NCBI RefSeq assembly: GCF_002844195.1
Contig: NZ_PEND01000006.1
Coordinates: 62,001 to 126,000, forward strand
DNA length: 64,000 nt
From: Halegenticoccus soli
GTDB lineage: Archaea; Halobacteriota; Halobacteria; Halobacteriales; Haloferacaceae
Direction: 5' to 3'
Part shown: one piece after another, positions 42,895 to 50,959 of the stretch
Position numbering within the stretch: position 1 is the first letter of the stretch
Layout of the letters: every line of letters begins with the position of its first letter
Position numbers and translations under genes: made by a program
The notes under the pieces: generated by a model
Seen by the model: the letters and a program-made list of their open reading frames with translations, nothing else
Told to the model about the DNA's origin: nothing
Database searches by the model: none

Positions 42895-43383
42895 CTACGA
42901 CCTTTTGCGCTGCGGGCTGCCTTCGGCAGCCCTCGGCAAAAGCTCGACCAAAAGCGCCGTCGGAACACCGCTCCGACGAGCCTTCGATCGCTTCGCTCAC
43001 GAAGACACTCCTCGCTCGCTTCACTTCGTTCCGCTCGCTCGTCGGCCCGAACGCCGGTGGCGCTCGGTGAACGGCTTCGCTCGGGTTCTCCGAACCGCTC
43101 GCTCGCCGATGCTCACCGCGCTCGTGACGCTCGCACACTCCGCCGAGCCGACCGTCACGATCGCGGACGCCGGGCGGAGGGCGACGGCGGAGTGAGCGCG
43201 GTGGGCAACCGAAGCACGCTCCGCGTCTGTCAGCGTTGCGGGTGCGGGCGACTGCCCCGAATCCGCTCGTCGAGGGATCGGATCGAGTGAGGCCCGGTCC
43301 CGGTCGATGTTGCGCTCGACGAACGATCCCGCGGGCTTCGACGCGTCGGCGACGCTGGACGCTCGGTGCCCGGCGTTCGACGG
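42895..43383. other. Gene-free 489 bases after tRNA-Leu
   Basis: Nothing with protein-like character was found. The stretch has a small inverted repeat directly after the tRNA (GGGCTGCCTTCGGCAGCCC around 42912-42930), which may terminate it, and many CGCTCGCTTCG-type simple motifs. No second copy of the tRNA 3' end, as an integrated element would leave, was seen. Confidence 0.5.
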
Positions 43384-44178
43384 TCACGCGGCGAACGCGT
43401 CGACGTCGACGCGTTCGGCTTCGCGCTTGTACCGCTCGTAGGTTCGTTCCGCCCACGATACCACGGCCTCGTCGTCGGTTTCGACGAACGCCGGGACGAA
43501 CCCGCGGCCGTCGTTCAGCTCGAACCCGACGGTCCCGTCGTTGAGTCCCAGCGTCACCATGGACGTGTCGCCGTCGTAGAGGTACAGGTCGCCGCCGGCC
43601 CGCATGTACCTGTCGAGGTCCTCCCGCATCGCCGGATCGGCTTTGACCGCGTTCATCGCGTCGAGCGTGTAGATTCCCTCGAAGACCGGTACCCTGCGGA
43701 CCAACTCCGCGACCTCCTGCGTGGCCAGCCGATCGACCGCGGTCACGAGCATCTGAAACCGATCCGTGCACGCGGTCATGAGCTCGACCTCGCGTCGGAT
43801 CGGGGCGATCGTGTCGGCTTGCGTCGGGCGCGTGATCCGCGCGTCCGCGAGGCGGCGGAGGTCGAAGTCGAACTCCTCGATCGGGAGGTACTCGATCACG
43901 CCGCGCAACCGGTCCGCGGAACGCATTCGGTCGTAGAGCCGTACGAACTCCTCCGCGACGAACCGTCCGAGCGGGGTCAACGCGTAGTCGTTCCCGTCTC
44001 TCGCGATCCACCCCCGCTCCCCGAACGATCGCAAGAGGCGGCTGATCGTCGCCGACGACGCCCCGGTCGCAGTCCGCAGGTCGACCTGCGTCCGCGGTTC
44101 CTCCATCAACTCTTCGAGCGCGCTGACCCGGTGCTCCGAGTCCGCAAGGAACCGGATGTCCTCCAGCGCGGGGGCCAT
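43384..44178 (-). CDS. HTH regulator with FilR1-type C-terminal domain
   Basis: A 264-residue regulator. The N-terminal winged helix (about 8-85) has TQVDLRTATGASSATISRLL and a wing with GWIARDGNDYALTPLG. The C-terminal part (about 120-255), with DGTVGFELNDGRGFVPAF, matches the methanogenesis regulator FilR1 domain, which is common in haloarchaeal HTH proteins. ATG at 44178 was chosen because TAAAGATT at 44203-44210 would start transcription there; ATG 44187 is the alternative. Targets are unknown. Confidence 0.85.
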   Translation of the reverse strand: MAPALEDIRFLADSEHRVSALEELMEEPRTQVDLRTATGASSATISRLLRSFGERGWIARDGNDYALTPLGRFVAEEFVRLYDRMRSADRLRGVIEYLPIEEFDFDLRRLADARITRPTQADTIAPIRREVELMTACTDRFQMLVTAVDRLATQEVAELVRRVPVFEGIYTLDAMNAVKADPAMREDLDRYMRAGGDLYLYDGDTSMVTLGLNDGTVGFELNDGRGFVPAFVETDDEAVVSWAERTYERYKREAERVDVDAFAA

Positions 44179-44529
44179 GATACCCATAGACACGGTTCGG
44201 GCAATCTTTACCGTTGCGGACCGATCCGTAGCCGGGCCGGTGATGCGGGTTTCGGCCGGTGAGCGGATTCAAATTCCGCTCGTCGCCGCGCGGCGGAACG
44301 GCTCGGACGGCTCCGACGCCCCCTGAGCGAACGAGTACTCCTCGACTTTGCGCGTCGCGTCCAGCTACGAGTGGCGTACTCTCTTCGCCGACTGCAACGA
44401 TCTCGATCCCCGCAAAATTTCACTAGATGCCTACACGTCTCCGCGGTCCGTACCGGCTAGCGCCGGGGGACGACACGACGCGCGTGGACGTCCGCCGAAG
44501 CGGAAACGGAGCGAAAGGAGGGAGAAATC
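44179..44529. other. Divergent intergenic region of 351 bases
   Basis: It holds the promoter of the FilR1-type regulator (TAAAGATT on the minus strand at 44203-44210), an AT-rich AAAATTT at 44414-44420, and a Shine-Dalgarno-like GGAG at 44521-44524 before the cupin GTG. No gene is supported in between. Confidence 0.5.
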
Positions 44530-45015
44530 GTGACAGCAGAAACCCGACAACGAGTCGAAAACGCACAGGCGGTAGAGCTCTACCGGTTCGACGGAACCGA
44601 CGTCTGGCAGGAGGGCGACGAGCGCGCCCGCATCCGGGGGTATTTCCCGCTCTCACCGGGCACGCCGAACGCGGGTGACGTCTCCGGCGACGGTCTGATG
44701 ATCGTCTGCATGGAAATCGAGCCCGGGAACTACCTGCCGACGCACCGAGACAGCAACGAGGAACTCCTCCTCGTGACCGCCGGGAGGGTCGAGGCGTCCG
44801 TCGGCGACGAGACGGTCGAACTGTCGGAAGGCGAGTGTACGATCGTCCCCGAGATGGCCCCGCACGGCCTGCGGAACGTCGGCGAGGAGCCCGCGCGAGT
44901 CATCGGGTTCTTCCCCAACGACGAGCTGACGGCCACGTTCGAGGAACCGCTGATGCCCTTCGGATCGGAGGTCGTCTCCGTCGGAGGACACGCCGAGGGG
45001 GAGAACGAGGAGTGA
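44530..45015 (+). CDS. Cupin-domain protein
   Basis: A 161-residue single cupin. GNYLPTHRDSNEELLLVTAG (about 68-87) is cupin motif 1 with the His and Glu metal ligands; CTIVPEMAPHGLRN (about 104-117) is motif 2. Start is GTG, preceded by GGAG at a spacing of five. It probably binds a metal and a small ligand; enzymatic activity is not predictable. It is followed 14 bases later by the SnoaL-like gene, so they form an operon. Confidence 0.85.
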   Translation: MTAETRQRVENAQAVELYRFDGTDVWQEGDERARIRGYFPLSPGTPNAGDVSGDGLMIVCMEIEPGNYLPTHRDSNEELLLVTAGRVEASVGDETVELSEGECTIVPEMAPHGLRNVGEEPARVIGFFPNDELTATFEEPLMPFGSEVVSVGGHAEGENEE

Positions 45016-45029
45016 CCGAGGTGGGTCAG

Positions 45030-45485
45030 ATGAGCGAAACCGCGGCCGACGAAACCACCGCAGAACGGCACAAGGAGAGCTTCCGCCGGCTCATGGCCGA
45101 AACCCACGAGGGGAATCTGGACGTCATCGACGAACTCGTGAGCGAGGGCGTCGTGACCCACGGGTTCTTCGGCATGGACGCGACCGACCGCGAAGGGTAC
45201 AAGGAGTTCTTCGCGAACTTCGGCGCGGCCTTCGGCGATCAGGAGTTCGTCGTCGAAGACCTCATCGCCGAAGGCGACACGCTCGTGGTTCACTTCTCCA
45301 TCAGCGCCGTCCACCGGGGCGAGATTCTCGGGATCGAGCCGACCGGGAAGGAGCTGTCCTGGACCGGAACCGCGATCGACCGGTACGAGGGCGGAAAGAT
45401 CGTCGAGGCGTGGCTCTATCCGAACTACCTGGCGATCCTCGAACGGCTCGACGTGCTTCCCGAGGGCGTGGGCGTAGACGTTTGA
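45030..45485 (+). CDS. SnoaL-like (ester cyclase/polyketide cyclase-type) protein
   Basis: A 151-residue cone-shaped NTF2-like fold protein. SFRRLMAETHEGNLDVIDEL (about 17-36), GYKEFFANFGAAFGDQEFVV and GKIVEAWLYPNYLAIL (about 122-137) match the ester-cyclase family. These proteins often act on small cyclic substrates, but most members are uncharacterised. It pairs with the cupin gene, so the two may work on the same compound. Confidence 0.82.
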   Translation: MSETAADETTAERHKESFRRLMAETHEGNLDVIDELVSEGVVTHGFFGMDATDREGYKEFFANFGAAFGDQEFVVEDLIAEGDTLVVHFSISAVHRGEILGIEPTGKELSWTGTAIDRYEGGKIVEAWLYPNYLAILERLDVLPEGVGVDV

Positions 45486-45621
45486 GCCCGCGGGATCCGA
45501 CCTGACGGCGGTTCGTCGACTCGCTACCGGGCGCGGGGACGCGGGGAACGCGAGCGACGCCCGAGAAGACTCGCGCTCCGAGACGAACCGCCTCGGTTCG
45601 AAGCGACCAGCGGGAGCTCCT

Positions 45622-45651
45622 CGACGGCGAACGACGGTGAGCGACGGCGAG
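45622..45651. repeat. 10-bp tandem repeat near the BAAT-type gene end
   Basis: Three units, CGACGGCGAA, CGACGGTGAG and CGACGGCGAG, lie in the convergent gap between the SnoaL-like and the BAAT-type genes. Confidence 0.5.
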
Positions 45652-45678
45652 AACGAACCCGTCAGTCGGCGCGGTCGG

Positions 45679-47034
45679 TCATCCGCCGAGCGCGCCTTCG
45701 AGGAACGACAGCGTCTCGAACCACGCGTCGGCGTTCGCCCGAGCGTTCGCTTCCCGACTCCCGCCGTACACGTTGTACGCGTCTTTCGCGGTCCCCGCCG
45801 TCGGGAGGTAGGGGAACCGGACGTAGTGACCCGCGCCGTCGTGGCTGTCGTGTCTGTACCCGTGCGGATACCCGCGCGCGTCCAGGCGGTCGACGACCCG
45901 GTCCGACAGGGCCGTCGACGGCCACCGCCGGTCGTCCGTCGCCGACACCAGAAGGATCGGCGCTTCGGCCTCCTCGACGGGGATCGTCGCCGCCGCGAGT
46001 TCGTCGTCGCCGGCGGCCGAGAGCGCCGGCTCGAAATACGGGAGGCCCGGAGTCGGCGGGGTCCCCGGGTCCGCGTCTGCCAGCTCCAGGAACGGGACCG
46101 GGTTGCCGTCGATCGACCACGCGGAGGTGCCCGCCGGCGTCCGTCCGGGGCCGAGTCCCTCCCAGACGATCCCGCTCGGAACCCACCCGACGATCGCGCC
46201 GACGTCGCCGCTTCGGCTTCCCAGAAGCAGAGCCAGCTCACCGCCTCTGGAGAACCCGAAGAGACCGACGTCCGGGCCGGCAACTCGGCTCCGTTCGCGA
46301 AGCCACGTCATCGCCGTTTCGACGTATTCGACCGGCACTTCCACCAGCGCGTCCGGGATCGGCTCGGGATCGCCGAAGTACTGGAGCGTCAGCGTCGCGA
46401 TCCCGCGGGACGCTAACAGTTTTCCCGTCGCCACGTGGGGTCGCCCCCCCGCGCCGTGGAGGTGGACGACCGCCGGCGCGGGCTCGTCGCCCGGCGGCGC
46501 GAAGAACTCCCCGACGATGCCGTCGTGGTCGACCGTTCGCCGCTCGATCGCGGGATCGTACAGCCGGCGCGTCGTCGTCGACTCGGCCACCGTCTCACCG
46601 TCGACCTCGGCGGTGAGGTCGACGTCGTACCCCGCCTCGTCCGGAACGAAGCGCACCTCCGGAGGGAGCGGGCGGTCCGGGTCCGCGTCGGCCGGTCGCA
46701 TCGACCAGAACAGCCCCATCGGATCGACCCCCTCGTAGGTTCCGTCGACCGGGGCTTGCCCGGGAACTGACACCGTTCCGTCGTCACTGACGTCGTAGCG
46801 AGCGCGGGCCTCCCAGTCGGTTCCGTTGCGCGAGCGCGCGGTCGCGCGGACGGTCAGCGCGCTCTGCGGTTCGATCCCCTCGATCCCGATGCGGATCGGT
46901 TCGTCGGTCAACGCGGTTCTCGGCGCCGCGATTGACGCGTCGGCGTCCGCGGCGCAGCCCGCTGCCGAAAGGAGACCGACGCCGCCGAACAGTCGCAGAA
47001 ACTCGCGTTTGTTACACCGACGACGGAGGGTCAT
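45679..47034 (-). CDS. BAAT-type acyl-CoA thioesterase family lipoprotein
   Basis: A 451-residue exported alpha/beta hydrolase. The N-terminus has a KR-containing Tat-like signal (RRRCNKREFLRLF) and a lipobox ending at Cys27 (SAAGC). Residues about 35-165 form the beta-sandwich N-domain of the acyl-CoA thioesterase/BAAT family. The hydrolase domain follows with HLHGAGG, the nucleophile Ser in GFSRGGELA (about 258-266), Asp in ATDDRRW and His in GAGHYVRF. Bacterial and archaeal members lack proven bile-acid activity; hydrolysis of an extracellular ester or thioester is inferred. Confidence 0.85.
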   Translation of the reverse strand: MTLRRRCNKREFLRLFGGVGLLSAAGCAADADASIAAPRTALTDEPIRIGIEGIEPQSALTVRATARSRNGTDWEARARYDVSDDGTVSVPGQAPVDGTYEGVDPMGLFWSMRPADADPDRPLPPEVRFVPDEAGYDVDLTAEVDGETVAESTTTRRLYDPAIERRTVDHDGIVGEFFAPPGDEPAPAVVHLHGAGGRPHVATGKLLASRGIATLTLQYFGDPEPIPDALVEVPVEYVETAMTWLRERSRVAGPDVGLFGFSRGGELALLLGSRSGDVGAIVGWVPSGIVWEGLGPGRTPAGTSAWSIDGNPVPFLELADADPGTPPTPGLPYFEPALSAAGDDELAAATIPVEEAEAPILLVSATDDRRWPSTALSDRVVDRLDARGYPHGYRHDSHDGAGHYVRFPYLPTAGTAKDAYNVYGGSREANARANADAWFETLSFLEGALGG

Positions 47035-47341
47035 ACCTGAGACTAATCCACGCGGTGAAAAAGGTTACTCGCGTGCGCTGGTAACGCGGCAGGTCTCCCG
47101 TTCGGTGCGCGTCTCCCGAGCGCCCGTCTCGCACGCGGCGGGCCGCGAGACGCCCTGATCGCCGGGCGGATGCGTTCTGGACGAGAATGATCGGAAATAG
47201 CTCACTTCCGGCCGATCTGATTCACCCGCTCTCGATTCAACGCCGATCGTTCGCGTATTCAGACACGTCGGGGCCGGGGGCGCAAGACAATCGCATGACG
47301 GCCCGCAAACCTTTTTCCGTCCGGCTGAGTGTTACGTCGCA
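47035..47341. other. Divergent intergenic region of 307 bases
   Basis: No gene is supported. It should contain the promoters of the BAAT-type gene and of dacZ. A weak CTTTTTC at 47311-47317 sits about 28 bases before the dacZ ATG, so dacZ is probably leaderless. Confidence 0.45.
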
Positions 47342-48151
47342 ATGGCGACCCTGACCGAGCTCCTCGACGACCTCGTGGCCGATGTCGACGGCGTGATCCT
47401 GTTCTCTCCGAGCGGGTCGTACTACGAACGCTTCGAGGATGCCGACGAGGATCCGGTCGTCGTCGCCCCGGAGAACGCGGTCGAGGCGGAGACGTTCGTC
47501 GAGCTCCCGCTGGAGTTCGAGAACGTCCGGGATCGGATCCGGTTCGGGATCGAGGGCGCGATGGAGCACGACCTGTTCGAGGAGGGCGACGTCGTCGCCT
47601 GCGCCGTCTCGGTGTTCGGCGGCGACACGGACTCGGTCGTCCGAGTTCGCGTCAGCGAGTCGATGCGGTCCGGGATCTACGACCTGTTCGCGAACTCCCG
47701 GGCCGACCCCAACGTCATCCGCGACGTGTTCGAGGTCGCGATCGAACTCGGAAAGAAGGGCCAGAAGGGCAAGCCGGTCGGGGCGCTGTTCGTCGTCGGG
47801 GACGCCGGCAAGGTGATGAACAAGTCGCGGCCGCTGTCGTACAACCCGTTCGAGAAGTCGCACGTCCACGTCGGCGACCCCATCGTGAACGTGATGCTGA
47901 AGGAGTTCTCGCGGCTCGACGGCGCGTTCGTGGTCTCCGACTCCGGGAAGATCGTCTCCGCGTACCGCTACCTCGAACCCTCGGCAGAGGGCGTCGACAT
48001 CCCGAAGGGGCTCGGGGCGCGGCACATGGCCGGCGGCGCGATCACCCGCGACACGAACGCGACCGCGATCGTGCTCTCCGAGTCGGACGGCCTCGTCCGC
48101 GCGTTCAAAGGCGGCAAACTCATCCTGGAGATCGATCCGGAGGACTACTGA
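47342..48151 (+). CDS. dacZ: Diadenylate cyclase DacZ
   Basis: Makes the second messenger c-di-AMP from two ATP. It has 269 residues with an N-terminal region (about 1-120) and a DisA_N/DAC domain (about 125-265). The catalytic DGA motif is at 193-195 (RLDGAFVVS) and the RHxxA motif at 227-230 (GARHMAGG). In haloarchaea c-di-AMP levels are tied to osmotic balance. The MscS-type gene starts one base after its stop, so the two are cotranscribed. Confidence 0.95.
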   Translation: MATLTELLDDLVADVDGVILFSPSGSYYERFEDADEDPVVVAPENAVEAETFVELPLEFENVRDRIRFGIEGAMEHDLFEEGDVVACAVSVFGGDTDSVVRVRVSESMRSGIYDLFANSRADPNVIRDVFEVAIELGKKGQKGKPVGALFVVGDAGKVMNKSRPLSYNPFEKSHVHVGDPIVNVMLKEFSRLDGAFVVSDSGKIVSAYRYLEPSAEGVDIPKGLGARHMAGGAITRDTNATAIVLSESDGLVRAFKGGKLILEIDPEDY

Positions 48152-48152
48152 C

Positions 48153-48929
48153 ATGGCGCAGATCGAAGCCTACCTGGACGCCGTGCCGGCGCGGTGGTGG
48201 CTCGCGCTGGGCATCCTCCTGCTCGGCGTCCTCCTCGGGTACGTCGTCAACGTCGTGAACAATCGACTCCTCCGCCGGGCGGGCGTCCCGGAGGCCATCG
48301 AGGGGACCGCCTTCGAGCGGATGGCCCGCGACCTCGGCACCTCGACCGTCGCCATCCTCGCGCGGCTCAGCATGTACTTCGTGGTCGTGCTCGCGATCCT
48401 CGTCGCGCTTACCATCGCCGAGATCCGGTACACGGAGGTTTTCTGGAGCCAGGTGGTCGAGTTCATCCCGCAGGTCTTCATCGCGCTTCTCATCCTCATC
48501 ATCGGCGTCGTCGTCGGCGAGAAGGTCGAACTGCTCGTCGCGGAGCGGCTTCGCGGGGTGAAGCTCCCCGAAGTCGGATTCATCCCGGCGCTGGCGAAGT
48601 ACAGCGTCTTTTACGTCTTCGTGCTCATCGCACTGAGCCAGGTCGGCGTCGCGATCCTCGCGCTCGTGGTGCTGCTCGGCGTGTACGCCCTGGGAATCGT
48701 CGTCCTCAGCGCGATCGCCTTCGGCGACATGCTCTCGTCGGGCGCCGCGGGCGTGTACCTCCTCTTGACCCAGCCCTACGGCATCGGCGACGAGGTGAAG
48801 ATGGGCCAGCGCCGCGGCGTCGTCCAAGAGATTGACGTGTTCGTCACCCACGTCGAGAGCGACGGCGACGAGTACATCATCCCGAACAACAAGGTGTTTC
48901 AGGACGGGATCGTCCGGATCCGCCGGTAG
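48153..48929 (+). CDS. MscS-type mechanosensitive channel, membrane part
   Basis: A 258-residue protein with five or so transmembrane helices and the start of the MscS beta domain: AGVYLLLTQPYGIGDEVKMG (about 200-219) followed by RGVVQEIDVFVTHVESDGDE and IIPNNKVF (about 244-251). It ends just after this point, so the large C-terminal vestibule of E. coli MscS is missing. Coupled to dacZ, it fits a role in osmotic relief, possibly under c-di-AMP control (inference). Confidence 0.9.
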   Translation: MAQIEAYLDAVPARWWLALGILLLGVLLGYVVNVVNNRLLRRAGVPEAIEGTAFERMARDLGTSTVAILARLSMYFVVVLAILVALTIAEIRYTEVFWSQVVEFIPQVFIALLILIIGVVVGEKVELLVAERLRGVKLPEVGFIPALAKYSVFYVFVLIALSQVGVAILALVVLLGVYALGIVVLSAIAFGDMLSSGAAGVYLLLTQPYGIGDEVKMGQRRGVVQEIDVFVTHVESDGDEYIIPNNKVFQDGIVRIRR

Positions 48930-48976
48930 GCGATCGTCCGGGTCTACCGATAGGCGGTCGTCCGGTCTACCGATGG
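48906..48976. repeat. Tandem copies of the mscS 3' end beyond the stop codon
   Basis: The last 24 bases of the gene (48906-48929, GIVRIRR plus TAG) are repeated as 48930-48953 (which would read AIVRVYR plus TAG) and 48954-48976 (same pattern with one base lost). Units two and three agree at 21 of 23 positions. Confidence 0.8.
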
Positions 48977-48982
48977 GTGACG

Positions 48983-49540
48983 CTACAGGCGGTCGGACGC
49001 GCCGCCCCCGTCCGCGCGGTCCGCCCCGTCGTCGCGGCGCGTCACTTCGACGGCCGGCACGCCCGCGACGGTCGCCCCCGGCGGTACGTCCTCCGTCACG
49101 AGCGAGTTCGCGGCGACCTGGGCCCCCGCTCCGATCCGAACGCCGGGCAGGACGACAGCGCCCGCGCCGACCATCGCCCGCTCGCCGACGACGACCTCCC
49201 CGGTGCGGTACTCGTCCTGGAGGAACTCGTGGCAGAGCAGCGTCGCGTCGTAGCCGATGATGGCGTCGTCCTCGACGGTGACGAGTTCCGGCCAGAACAC
49301 GTCCGGCGTCGATTCGAGCCCCCACGAGACCCCCCGACCGACCGTCACGCCGATGCGCCGGAGGAGCAGGTTCTTGAGCCGGAGGCTCGGAGCGATCCGC
49401 GCCGCGTTGACGAAGAGGTAGTTCCGCGCGACGACGAGCGGGGATTTCGCCTCCGTCCACGACCACAGCGAGTTCCGCGGTCCGTCGGTTCGGTGGCGGG
49501 AGAGCCTGTCGTGGCGCCTGTCGCGTTTCGCGTCCGTCAC
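48983..49540 (-). CDS. Left-handed beta-helix (hexapeptide-repeat) acyltransferase
   Basis: A 185-residue acyltransferase of the LbH superfamily. Hexapeptide turns run from about residue 85 to 165 (VTVEDDAIIGYDA, VVVGERAMVGAGAVVLPGVR, IGAGAQVAANSLVTEDVPPG). The N-terminal 60 residues form a helical region. It would transfer an acetyl group to a sugar or other acceptor. The 3' end lies close to the repeated mscS tail. Confidence 0.85.
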   Translation of the reverse strand: MTDAKRDRRHDRLSRHRTDGPRNSLWSWTEAKSPLVVARNYLFVNAARIAPSLRLKNLLLRRIGVTVGRGVSWGLESTPDVFWPELVTVEDDAIIGYDATLLCHEFLQDEYRTGEVVVGERAMVGAGAVVLPGVRIGAGAQVAANSLVTEDVPPGATVAGVPAVEVTRRDDGADRADGGGASDRL

Positions 49541-49627
49541 GCCGGACAGTTCCTCGCCCCGCCTCTTAAACAGGGTGGGCCCGCGGTCGGCCCCTCGTGG
49601 ATCCTCACGCGCCCGTGTCGGGGACCA

Positions 49628-50758
49628 TCACACGCTCGTGTCCTGCTCTGCGAACGTCAGCCGCCAGTTCGCCCGATCGGTCAGGAACCGCTCGGCGACC
49701 GCCGCGTTCCACTCGTCGCCGGACGACAGCGAGCGGGCGACGACGGGCGTCGGACTGGTCGCGAACGACAGGGGCGGTTCGTCGTCCCCGAGGAAGCCGA
49801 GGCGCGAGAGCACCGATTCGGGTAGCGTCCCCTCGGCGACGGCGAACACGTCGGTCTCCGGATGGTCGTCGATCAGCGCCGCGAGGAGCCGTTCGAACGC
49901 CGCCGCCTCCCGCTCCGCGCCGGCCATGGGGAGGGCGTCCATGACCTTGGTGACGAGCGCCCTGTCGCTCTCCTCGGTGCAGGCGACGAGGCTCGCAACC
50001 GTCCGGCCGTCCCGCTCGGCCGTGTACGCGGCCGTCTCCCAGTTCGGGTTGGCGAACCGCCAGCGGTAAAACGCCTTCTCGCGCGGCACGTGGAGCGTCT
50101 CCGGCGCGGACAGCGAGTAGAGCGACGCGAATCGATCGGCCGGGATCGACGAGTGACGCCCGACCGTGACGCCGGGATTCCGCCGACCGAGCCGTCCCCG
50201 GTCGCGCATCGTGAGGTAGCCGCGCGTCGCGGCCGAGACCCCCGTTCCGAGTAGTCGGCGGTCGGCACCGAGGAACGCCGACGGGTTCTCGATCCGGTAG
50301 CTCGTCGCGACGGATCCGACCTCCCGCCAGCCGAGCTTCAGGTACGCGGGCTTCGCCTCCGGGTTGGGAAAGTTGAACACGAACGACGGCTCGCCCGCGG
50401 TGTACCGTTCGAGAGCCCGCTCTGTCATCCGGGTCAAAAGCCCGTTGCGCCGGTGGTCCGGGTGAACCATCGCGTCGGCCGGTTGGACGGCGGAGACGGT
50501 CACCTCGCCGACCCGGACGTCGAACGAGATGAACGGCTCGGCGCCGACGAGTTCGCCGCCGCGCTCGGCGACGAACATGCGCACCTCGTCGGTGTACGGA
50601 CCGCCGTACCGCCACTCGAACCACTCCGGCGTCCGAGATTTCTCGAACACGTCCTCGTACAACGAGAGGAACTGTTCTCTGTCCGCCGGCTCGTACTGCC
50701 GGACGACGTACCCGTCGTCGGACTGTAACCGGGGTTCCGCTGATCGCGTTTGGCTCAT
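49628..50758 (-). CDS. Eis-like GNAT N-acetyltransferase
   Basis: A 376-residue double-GNAT protein. The first GNAT domain has AVQPADAMVHPDHRRNGLLT (about 87-106), the acetyl-CoA-binding motif A; the second half has KVMDALPMAGAEREAAAFE and GTLPESVLSRLGFLGDDEP. The overall length and arrangement recall the Eis family. Substrate is unknown. Immediately after the stop a near copy of the gene's last codons appears (49606-49620 versus 49628-49642, 13 of 15 identical). Confidence 0.8.
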   Translation of the reverse strand: MSQTRSAEPRLQSDDGYVVRQYEPADREQFLSLYEDVFEKSRTPEWFEWRYGGPYTDEVRMFVAERGGELVGAEPFISFDVRVGEVTVSAVQPADAMVHPDHRRNGLLTRMTERALERYTAGEPSFVFNFPNPEAKPAYLKLGWREVGSVATSYRIENPSAFLGADRRLLGTGVSAATRGYLTMRDRGRLGRRNPGVTVGRHSSIPADRFASLYSLSAPETLHVPREKAFYRWRFANPNWETAAYTAERDGRTVASLVACTEESDRALVTKVMDALPMAGAEREAAAFERLLAALIDDHPETDVFAVAEGTLPESVLSRLGFLGDDEPPLSFATSPTPVVARSLSSGDEWNAAVAERFLTDRANWRLTFAEQDTSV

Positions 50759-50959
50759 CCCGCGGTACCTTCCGCGGAAGCGATCTTTGTTATATCCGGA
50801 ATACACCGCCTCGGGCGACGTTTCGATCCGGTAGGCCGACCCTTTCGGGCGCTGCTGTCGGCCCCCGGCGGCGGATTCCGGATAAGCTTCGGTTACTGGG
50901 TTCTTCTGACCCCGCCGTATCCGCGTGAGATGACACTCGCCGACGCGGGGTCGGTCGCC

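Noticed and set aside
42905-43195. A 96-codon open frame after tRNA-Leu
   Set aside because: Composition follows the CGCTCGCTTCG simple motifs of the region, no protein-like pattern, no promoter; judged non-coding.
42811-43383. Integration site of a mobile element at tRNA-Leu
   Set aside because: No second copy of the tRNA 3' end, no integrase gene and no change of gene type downstream.
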